In this document: one piece after another, positions 57,494 through 64,000 of the stretch
Layout of the letters: every line of letters begins with the position of its first letter
Position numbering within the stretch: position 1 is the first letter of the stretch
From: Aidingimonas lacisalsi
GTDB lineage: Bacteria; Pseudomonadota; Gammaproteobacteria; Pseudomonadales; Halomonadaceae
Assembly: GCF_008079445.1 (NCBI RefSeq)
Contig: NZ_VRYH01000004.1
Location: forward strand, 1 to 64,000
Reading direction: 5' to 3'
DNA length: 64,000 bases
The notes under the pieces: generated by a model
Seen by the model: the letters and a program-made list of their open reading frames with translations, nothing else
The model's database searches: none
What the model was told of the DNA's origin: nothing
Made by a program: the position numbers and the translations under genes

Positions 57494-58434
57494 TGCAGGG
57501 TGCCCATCAATTGCGTGCCTTGAGCTTCCAGGCGATGACGATACTCCGTTGGGCTTTCACCCGTATGCGGTTGGCTCACGATGATATCGGCCCGGACCGG
57601 GCCGGTTTCTGGCAGTACGGTGGCATCGATGGCGCTCATGAGACGGTTCTTTACCATTAGTGCGCCGCTTTCTCCGGTATTGGGGAGGAGGAGCCAGAAG
57701 AGCGACCCGTCGACGCGTCCCAGACTATCCTGGCCACGACACGTATGCAGTGCGGCATGACAGAACTGTTGCGCGAGCGTCTGACTCAACCGGATGCCGA
57801 ACTGTTCGTGTGCCATTTCATACTGTGGTAGGTGAATGACCAGTACGCTCAATGGCCGTTCCAGCAGGTGTGCCCGTTCGACTTCGCCGGTAAGTCGCTC
57901 ATGAATCAGGCTGGTATGCAGTGCATCACAATGAGAGTCGTACTGGTTGGTCGTGTAGAGACGCGTGCGTAGTCGCCATCGCTCCCAAGGAACCAGCGTG
58001 CCGAATAGCAACAGGGTCAGATAGGCCAGCAACGTGAAGGGAGGCATCGCCAGGTCACCCAGGAGAAATAGCCAGAGGGGTACCAGCATGAGGTTGGTCA
58101 GCCAGGCGGTGATCAACGGCAATACGAGGAAGGCCAGGATGACGGAGAACCCTAGCCAGAGGCTCGGCAAGGTGTCCGTATGATGTAGTTCCGTGGCGAT
58201 CAACAGATAGGCGGCTGCCAAGGCCAGGCAGGTCGAGAGGTAGTGGTAAGGTCTTTCCAGCGAGCGGAGCAGGGTCGCGACCAGTAGCACCACGACCAGG
58301 CTGCTCGGAAGGATGATGCGGGTGTAATTCCCCATCAGGTATTGCCATAGGGCATAGCCGGCGACGATCAGCGCACCGCTGGCGTAACTCAGTGTGGTCA
58401 GGCGCGTCAGCGTGCCTTTCGTCATGTCATCCAT
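57490..58434 (-). CDS. Membrane protein with degenerate GGDEF domain (second of a pair)
   Basis: The 314-aa protein has about six TM helices (1-150) and a C-terminal GGDEF-like fold from about 175. SVLVIHLPQYEMAHEQFGIR matches the first strand-helix, but the active loop reads GRVDGSLFWLLLP where GGDEF should be, so cyclase activity is not expected. Start ATG 58434 overlaps the upstream gene by 8 bp, and ATG 58425 is possible. A regulatory or c-di-GMP-sensing role is a guess. Confidence 0.72.
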   Translation of the reverse strand: MDDMTKGTLTRLTTLSYASGALIVAGYALWQYLMGNYTRIILPSSLVVVLLVATLLRSLERPYHYLSTCLALAAAYLLIATELHHTDTLPSLWLGFSVILAFLVLPLITAWLTNLMLVPLWLFLLGDLAMPPFTLLAYLTLLLFGTLVPWERWRLRTRLYTTNQYDSHCDALHTSLIHERLTGEVERAHLLERPLSVLVIHLPQYEMAHEQFGIRLSQTLAQQFCHAALHTCRGQDSLGRVDGSLFWLLLPNTGESGALMVKNRLMSAIDATVLPETGPVRADIIVSQPHTGESPTEYRHRLEAQGTQLMGTLH

Positions 58435-59299
58435 GTCGCTGCGCTTCCTCGATACAGTAGTTGGGGGTCTGCTGTTTCTCCAGAGCCTGGTACTCGTCGG
58501 TCAGCGACAGTGGCTGAGCCAGGTTGACCACGCGGACACGCGACGATTCCGGTAGCTCCTTGACAAGCAGCTCGCGGCGCTGGCGGGCATGGGAGAGGTC
58601 CTTGCCGATCAGTAGGGCGGCCAGGGTGTGATGGTCGATCCGGTAGCAGTGTTCGAAAGCTGCCAGGTGATTCCAGAGAGCGTTTGCAGCCTGGCGCTGT
58701 TGCCGGCGTTCGGTGCGTAGCAATAGCAGTTCGGCATGGGTGCCTTCGCGGTCACTGCGCGCGTGTTCACGTGCCAGGTCGTCGATTAGCCCGTCGGCCG
58801 CCCAGAGGCGTTGCCCGGTTATCAATTGGTCGCATTGCGCGGCATTTTGCCATAATGAACGCAGTTGAAGTGCATTGGATTGCCCGATGAGCAACAGCAG
58901 CGACAATAATAGCCCGTAAAGCGCCCACACTGGAGGCGCCAATAAGTCATGGAACTGCCACCAGCCAAAGATGGCCAGGATGACATGCAGGATGCTTGTC
59001 CAGCGTGGCTGGGGTAGTATCAACAACAATGCCCAGCTCCATGACCAGACGGCGTAACGCGATGGGTCCAGCCATATCAGGGTGGCCAACAGGAAGCTGG
59101 GAATGCAGTGCCAGGGCAAGGGGAGAGGCCAGCGTGGCGTTACATCGAGTAGCAGGGTGGTCAGCAGCAACCATGCAGTGGCCAGCAGGAGTATCACAGT
59201 GGCCATTGGATTGTCGGCAAGCGTCGATAACAGCCCTGACAGCGAGGCACTAGTGATCAGACTGAATCGGTATAGCCCGGCTTTGTACTCGTTCTGCAT
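58427..59299 (-). CDS. Membrane protein with degenerate GGDEF-like domain (first of a pair)
   Basis: This 290-aa protein has five or six TM helices (residues about 10-165) and a soluble part with ELLLLRTERRQQRQAANALW and YRIDHHTLAALLIGKDL, which aligns in outline with the second protein's GGDEF-like region but has no GGDEF motif. Protein family assignment is weak. The tandem arrangement with the next gene and the DedA-PAP2 gene indicates an operon starting here, divergent from proA. Confidence 0.62.
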   Translation of the reverse strand: MQNEYKAGLYRFSLITSASLSGLLSTLADNPMATVILLLATAWLLLTTLLLDVTPRWPLPLPWHCIPSFLLATLIWLDPSRYAVWSWSWALLLILPQPRWTSILHVILAIFGWWQFHDLLAPPVWALYGLLLSLLLLIGQSNALQLRSLWQNAAQCDQLITGQRLWAADGLIDDLAREHARSDREGTHAELLLLRTERRQQRQAANALWNHLAAFEHCYRIDHHTLAALLIGKDLSHARQRRELLVKELPESSRVRVVNLAQPLSLTDEYQALEKQQTPNYCIEEAQRHG

Positions 59300-59448
59300 G
59301 GTGACTTATCATGATCCTTGCGTAGGTTCGTCGATATCTTGGAATGATGTCTTTTTTGTCAACGTCGCCATTCTGCCAGCTGTCGCTAATGTATCTGCAC
59401 CGACGTTAATTATATTGAGTTTATCGCATTGAGGAGACACTAGCCTGC

Positions 59449-60756
59449 ATGTCACAACACGCTTCCCGCTCTTCCCTTGGTGAGACCTCTCAGGCTATCA
59501 CCGACATTGCCGCTTACATGGACCAATTGGGTCAACAGGCCCGTTTGGCCAGCACTGTAATGCGAAGCCTCGATAGTGGTACCAAGAACGCTGCGTTGCG
59601 TGCCATTGCCGCCAATCTGTCGTCATCGCGTGACGTCTTGGCCGCTGCCAATCACGCCGATCTCGAACGGGGGCGTCAAGACGGTCTGGATGAGGCGTTG
59701 CTTGACCGGCTGGCGCTTGGCGACGCGCGTATCGATGCCATGATCGACGGCCTGCATCAGGTCGCTTCCCTACCCGATCCCGTGGGTGAGATCGACGGAT
59801 TGCGCTCTCGACCGAGTGGCATTCAGGTAGGGCAGATGCGAGTGCCGCTTGGCGTTGTCGGCATCATCTACGAATCGCGCCCGAATGTCACGATCGAGGC
59901 GGCGAGCCTCTGCCTCAAGGCCGGTAATGCGTGTATTCTGCGTGGCGGCTCAGAGTCTCGTGACAGCAATGCCGCGATCTCTGCATGCATTATCGCCGGC
60001 CTGCGGGAGGCCGGTGTGCCGGAAACCGCGGTGCAGGTCGTAGCAACGACTGACCGTGCCGCCGTCGGCCATTTGATAACCATGTCGACCTATGTCGATG
60101 TCATCATTCCACGCGGGGGCAAGTCGTTGATCGAGAGAATTTCCCGCGAAGCCCGAGTACCGGTCATCAAGCATCTGGATGGTGTCTGTCACGTTTATGT
60201 CGATGCCGATGCCGATCTCGATAAAGCACTGGCGATTGCCGTGAATGCCAAGACGCATCGTTATGGGACGTGCAACACCATGGAAACGCTGTTGCTGGAG
60301 GCATCGGTCGCCGAGTCGTTGTTACCGCGATTGGCGACTGCATATGCCCAGCATGGCGTCGCGCTACGGGGATGCGAGCGTACGCGTGAATGGTTGCCGA
60401 CTGTGACGCCGGCGGAGGAGAGTGATTGGTATGCCGAATATCTGGCCCCGGTGTTGGCGATTCGGGTGGTCGAGGGTATCGACGAAGCCCTGGCACATAT
60501 CGAGCGGTACGGTTCGCATCACACGGATGCGATCGTGACTGACAATTACACCCGAGCTCGTCGCTTCATGGCCGAGGTCGATTCCAGTTCGGTCATGGTG
60601 AATGCGTCGACTCGATTCGCCGATGGCGGTGAATATGGGCTGGGTGCGGAAATCGGTATTTCCACCGACAAGTTGCACGCCCGAGGACCGGTCGGTCTCG
60701 AAGGGCTGACGACTCGCAAATATATCGTGCTGGGGGACGGACAAGTTCGTGAGTGA
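59449..60756 (+). CDS. proA: Gamma-glutamyl phosphate reductase
   Basis: This 435-aa NADPH enzyme is the second step of proline synthesis. The catalytic cysteine is in [14 protein letters not shown], and [20 protein letters not shown] is the cofactor region. It has about 18 extra N-terminal residues compared with E. coli ProA, so MDQLGQQAR at 59518 is a possible alternative start. nadD follows after 31 bp. Confidence 0.95.
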   Translation: MSQHASRSSLGETSQAITDIAAYMDQLGQQARLASTVMRSLDSGTKNAALRAIAANLSSSRDVLAAANHADLERGRQDGLDEALLDRLALGDARIDAMIDGLHQVASLPDPVGEIDGLRSRPSGIQVGQMRVPLGVVGIIYESRPNVTIEAASLCLKAGNACILRGGSESRDSNAAISACIIAGLREAGVPETAVQVVATTDRAAVGHLITMSTYVDVIIPRGGKSLIERISREARVPVIKHLDGVCHVYVDADADLDKALAIAVNAKTHRYGTCNTMETLLLEASVAESLLPRLATAYAQHGVALRGCERTREWLPTVTPAEESDWYAEYLAPVLAIRVVEGIDEALAHIERYGSHHTDAIVTDNYTRARRFMAEVDSSSVMVNASTRFADGGEYGLGAEIGISTDKLHARGPVGLEGLTTRKYIVLGDGQVRE

Positions 60757-60787
60757 TGGCGAGTCCCGGCATGTGGAGAGCGTCTCC

Positions 60788-61429
60788 ATGACTCGTATTG
60801 CCATGTTCGGTGGTACGTATGATCCCGTCCACTTGGGACACTTGCGTAGTGGCGTCGAGTTGCGCGAAGCGCTGTCGCTCGATCGCGTTCACATGATTCC
60901 GGCCCATGTTCCGCCGCATCGGGAAGCCCCGGGGGTGTCGAGCGGCATGCGGCTGGAAATGTTGCAGCTTGGCATCGGCGATACGCCCGGCCTGTTGGCC
61001 GATGATCGTGAACTGCGCCGCGATGGCCCCTCCTACTCTGCCGATACGTTGACCTCTCTGCGCGAGGCGTATGGTCCCGATGCCTGCCTGATCATGGCCG
61101 TGGGAGCCGATGCGTTCCTCAAGCTGGCGCAGTGGCATAAACCGGAACGGCTGTTCGAATTGGCGAACCTGGTAGTCATCGACCGTCCCGGTCATTACGC
61201 CCCCCTGCCGAAGGAGCTGTCACGCCTGGTCGAGCACCGTCTGGTCGACACGCCGGAGTGGCTGACGTCTCGACGCGCGGGATGCGTTCTGCGTCTCGCT
61301 TTGCCCAGTGCCATGGAAATTTCCGCGACTGACATTCGGGCACGCTGTCGCCGCGGTCTTTGTATCCGTTATCTGGTACCCGATGCCGTTGCGTCTTATC
61401 TCGAGACATCGGGTGCCTACCGAGAGTGA
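60788..61429 (+). CDS. nadD: Nicotinate-mononucleotide adenylyltransferase
   Basis: This 213-aa NAD biosynthesis enzyme has the nucleotidylyltransferase motif GGTYDPVHLGH at the N-terminus and the second motif EISATDIRARCRRG near residue 175. ATG 60788 was chosen by the family start. The frame is open 39 bp upstream into proA. Confidence 0.95.
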   Translation: MTRIAMFGGTYDPVHLGHLRSGVELREALSLDRVHMIPAHVPPHREAPGVSSGMRLEMLQLGIGDTPGLLADDRELRRDGPSYSADTLTSLREAYGPDACLIMAVGADAFLKLAQWHKPERLFELANLVVIDRPGHYAPLPKELSRLVEHRLVDTPEWLTSRRAGCVLRLALPSAMEISATDIRARCRRGLCIRYLVPDAVASYLETSGAYRE

Positions 61430-61478
61430 AAACTGGAGTAGAATGGTGATCGATGAATCCCCACAACCACGAGGAGCT

Positions 61479-61841
61479 ATGCACATCAATGCACTCAAGT
61501 CCTTGGTGATGGACGCTGTCGACGAGCTCAAGGGTCAGGATGTCGTCACTCTGGATGTGTCACGCCTGACAAGTGTGACGGACCTGATGCTAGTGGTCAG
61601 CGGCACATCGTCGCGGCATGTGGCTGCGCTGGCCGACAATGTCGTCGAGAAGGCCAAGCAGCAGGGCATCAAACCATTGGGGGTCGAGGGGCGTACCGGT
61701 TCCGAATGGGTGCTGGTCGATCTAGGCGATCTGGTCGTCCACTTGATGCAGGTCGAGACCCGGCAAACGTATGACCTCGAGCGGCTTTGGTCGGATTTTC
61801 CCAGCGATATCCATGAGGTTCGTCACGGAGAACAGGCGTGA
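61479..61841 (+). CDS. rsfS: Ribosomal silencing factor
   Basis: This 120-aa protein binds L14 and blocks subunit joining in starvation. The family signatures VTDLMLVVSGTSSRHVAALA and GSEWVLVDLGDLVVHLM are present. GAGGAG precedes ATG 61479. Its stop overlaps rlmH by 4 bp (GTGA). Confidence 0.95.
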   Translation: MHINALKSLVMDAVDELKGQDVVTLDVSRLTSVTDLMLVVSGTSSRHVAALADNVVEKAKQQGIKPLGVEGRTGSEWVLVDLGDLVVHLMQVETRQTYDLERLWSDFPSDIHEVRHGEQA

Positions 61842-62305
61842 AAGTCAAGATGCTTGCGGTGGGTTCACGCATGCCTGACTGGGTCGAGCGTGGCGTGGAG
61901 GAGTACCGCAAGCGCCTGCCTCGTGATTTTGCCCTGGAAGTTCATGAAATCGCCCCGGGTGCCCGTGGCAAACGTCCTGACGTCAGACGGGCAATGGCAT
62001 TGGAAGCCGAGCGAATACGTGAGCGGCTGCGTGGCAATGAGATGTGCGTCGCACTGGAAGTCGCAGGGCAGTCCTGGAGTACCGAGCGTCTGGCGAAAGA
62101 AGCCGATGGCTGGCGCCATGAAGGACGAGATGTTGCGCTGCTTATCGGCGGTCCTGATGGGCTGGATTCCGAGCTGTCATCCCGGACGGAACAGCGCTGG
62201 TCACTGTCGCCGTTGACGCTGCCTCATCCTCTGGTACGTCTGGTGGTTGCTGAACAAGTCTATCGGGCATGGACGCTGCTGGTGGGTCATCCTTACCATC
62301 GCTGA
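61838..62305 (+). CDS. rlmH: 23S rRNA pseudouridine-1915 N3-methyltransferase
   Basis: This 155-aa SPOUT enzyme starts at GTG 61838 (MKVKMLAVGSRMPDWVERGV) and ends with the family-specific LVVAEQVYRAWTLLVGHPYH. The SAM knot loop is ALLIGGPDGLD. It is coupled to rsfS. Confidence 0.96.
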   Translation: MKVKMLAVGSRMPDWVERGVEEYRKRLPRDFALEVHEIAPGARGKRPDVRRAMALEAERIRERLRGNEMCVALEVAGQSWSTERLAKEADGWRHEGRDVALLIGGPDGLDSELSSRTEQRWSLSPLTLPHPLVRLVVAEQVYRAWTLLVGHPYHR

Positions 62306-62374
62306 TGCCATGCCAGGGTGATCGAGAGAGTATTGATATATGGTGGATGCCAATGATGGCGTCGGGTAGGCTTC

Positions 62375-64000
62375 ATGCGTAAACAGCGTCGTTCGACGTT
62401 ACAACCCCCTCGTACTCTGAAGAACACGCAGCATGAAGCGCACATATTCCGTGTCCGCTCGCTGTTGGCATTGTTGGTGGTCGTGTTGCTGACTGCCTTG
62501 TTGATGGGGCGCTTGTTCTATCTGCAGGTCGTACAGCATGAGGTGTTCATCACCCGCTCCGAGAACAATCGGGTGCGTGTCGAGCCTCTACCGCCCAATC
62601 GTGGTTTGATCTACGATCGTGATGGCGTGTTGCTGGCGGAAAACCGCCCGACGTATAACCTGACCCTGGTGCGCGAACGGGTAGAGGACCTCGATGAAAC
62701 CCTGACGCTGCTGGTCGATATCCTGGGCTTGTCCGACGCAGAGGCCGATGCCTTTCGTGAACGGGCTCGCCGGCCACAGCGACCCTACCAGCCCGCGCTG
62801 TTGATGAGTGGGCTCGATGACGAGGAAATCGCAGAGTTGGCGATCAATCGTTACCGCTTGCCCGGCGTCGAAGTGGAAGGGCAGCTTCAGCGCCATTATC
62901 CCTATGCCAGGATCATGTCGCACGCGCTAGGATTCGTGGGGCGCATCAACGCCGCAGAACTCGAAACGCTGGACAGCAATGATTACGCCGGGACTCACTT
63001 CATCGGCAAAACTGGCGTAGAACGGTTCTACGAAGACGAGCTGCATGGCAAGGCGGGAGTTCGTCAGGTCGAAACCAACGCCAGTGGTCGAGTGTTGAGA
63101 GAGCTAGGACGTACGGACCCGGAGCCGGGACAGGATCTGACCTTGACCATCGACAAGGATATGCAGGCACTGGCTCACGAGCTTCTGGACGGACGCCGCG
63201 GCGCCATCGTGGCGATCGAACCGAAAACCGGGGGGATCCTGGCGATGGCGTCGGCTCCCGGTTTCGATACGAACCAGTTCGTGACTGGCATCGATCAGCA
63301 GTCGTATCAGGCACTGCAGCAAGATATCGACTTGCCTCTGTTCAACCGCGCGATACGCGGTACTTATCCCCCGGGGTCTACTGTCAAACCTTTCCTGGCG
63401 CTTGCGGGATTGGCCAATGGCGAGATCACTCCTGAGGAAACGATTTACGACCCCGGGTATTTCCAGTTACCCAATGACTCACGTCGTTATCGCAACTGGT
63501 TGCGTTGGGGACATGGCAGAGTCGACATGAAGCGGGCGATCACCGTGTCCAACAACACCTACTTCTATAGCCTGGCTCATGAAATGGGGATCGATGCTCT
63601 CTCGGACTATATGCACCGATTCGGCTTCGGTGAGCGCACCGGCCTGGACATTCAGGGAGCGAGCAGCGGTCTGATGCCGTCGCGCGAATGGAAGCGGGAA
63701 CGCTTCGGCGATCCCTGGTATCCCGGTGAAACCCTGTCGGTGGGTATCGGCCAGGGGTACTGGCAGGTGACACCGCTTCAGCTAGCAACGGCCACGGCAG
63801 TATTGGCCAACCACGGTCAGTGGGTTCGTCCACGGCTGGTACAGAAAATCGACGATGAGCGTGTCGACATCGAGCAACCCGGTACCAAGGAAGACCTGAC
63901 CCTGGACGACCAGGCGTGGTGGGATACGGTTTTTTCCGGTATGGAGCAGGTGGTGTCCGGTAGCGAAGGAACGGCTCGGCGCATCGGCGAGGGGCTTGAA
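62375..64000 (+). CDS. mrdA: Penicillin-binding protein 2, 3' end cut by the window
   Basis: The frame opens at ATG 62375 (MRKQRRSTLQPPRTLKNTQH) and is still open at the window end after 542 codons. The family has about 620-630 aa. One TM helix (LLALLVVVLLTALLMGRLFY) is followed by the dimerisation domain (PPNRGLIYDRDGVLLAENRP). The transpeptidase domain has the serine in YPPGSTVKPFLALAG and the SNN motif in TVSNNTYFYS. The KTG motif must lie beyond the window. It works with RodA in cell elongation. Confidence 0.95.
   Translation, partial: MRKQRRSTLQPPRTLKNTQHEAHIFRVRSLLALLVVVLLTALLMGRLFYLQVVQHEVFITRSENNRVRVEPLPPNRGLIYDRDGVLLAENRPTYNLTLVRERVEDLDETLTLLVDILGLSDAEADAFRERARRPQRPYQPALLMSGLDDEEIAELAINRYRLPGVEVEGQLQRHYPYARIMSHALGFVGRINAAELETLDSNDYAGTHFIGKTGVERFYEDELHGKAGVRQVETNASGRVLRELGRTDPEPGQDLTLTIDKDMQALAHELLDGRRGAIVAIEPKTGGILAMASAPGFDTNQFVTGIDQQSYQALQQDIDLPLFNRAIRGTYPPGSTVKPFLALAGLANGEITPEETIYDPGYFQLPNDSRRYRNWLRWGHGRVDMKRAITVSNNTYFYSLAHEMGIDALSDYMHRFGFGERTGLDIQGASSGLMPSREWKRERFGDPWYPGETLSVGIGQGYWQVTPLQLATATAVLANHGQWVRPRLVQKIDDERVDIEQPGTKEDLTLDDQAWWDTVFSGMEQVVSGSEGTARRIGEGLE

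Overview
This window fits the chromosome of a motile gammaproteobacterium, most likely a Halomonas-type member of the Halomonadaceae. That placement is an inference from gene content and order: dsbD-accBC-prmA-dusB-fis-purH, proA-nadD-rsfS-rlmH-mrdA, bioBFHCD next to comF, folE-folX, a DedA-PAP2 fusion, and many REP-type palindromes. No 16S gene or species marker is present.

Layout. (1) 1-0.8 kb: start of an IS110-family transposase whose outer end abuts REP palindromes. (2) 0.8-4.8 kb: a small periplasmic adaptor protein, a chemoreceptor, a DUF2835 protein and a HepT/MntA toxin-antitoxin pair. (3) 4.9-14.3 kb: two flagellin genes followed by an A+T-rich cassette (TPR/SPINDLY-type O-GlcNAc transferase, hexapeptide acetyltransferase, sulfotransferase-like protein) that probably decorates flagellin, then a small unknown gene with its own sigma-28 promoter. 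(4) 14.4-23.9 kb: a LOV-containing GGDEF/EAL protein, a PilZ protein with a decayed HD-GYP domain, a VapBC pair, a NIT-domain chemoreceptor, and two paralogues of an unrecognised membrane protein, each behind a near-perfect sigma-28 promoter. One paralogue is broken by a one-base deletion in a G run. (5) 24-30.9 kb: a decayed, mosaic region between a trkH pseudogene and a tRNA-Leu(UAG). It holds a G+C-rich methyltransferase/flavoprotein pair that resembles the 10-methyl fatty-acid system, an IS3 orfA remnant, a HigBA pair with a shortened toxin, and an integrase remnant beside the tRNA. (6) 30.9-64 kb: mostly core genome: biotin operon, comF, srkA, folE/folX, gabD, REP array, purH-fis-dusB-prmA-accC-accB-dsbD, ppa, a degenerate phosphatase/kinase, a PPi-type phosphofructokinase, mpl-ubiX, a membrane operon with two degenerate GGDEF proteins, and proA through mrdA (cut by the window end).

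How the parts work together. Six strong sigma-28 (FliA) promoters, with form TAAAG/TCAAG-ttt-N11-GCCGAT, and one weaker candidate tie the chemoreceptors, flagellins and three unknown genes into one late-flagellar regulon. The biotin operon has a clear BirA-type operator over its promoter. The two biotin-dependent carboxylase genes accB and accC lie about 10 kb away.

The most interesting unexplained item is the sigma-28-controlled two-TM/PDZ-like paralogue family at 19.4 and 23.3 kb, with its possible G-tract switch.
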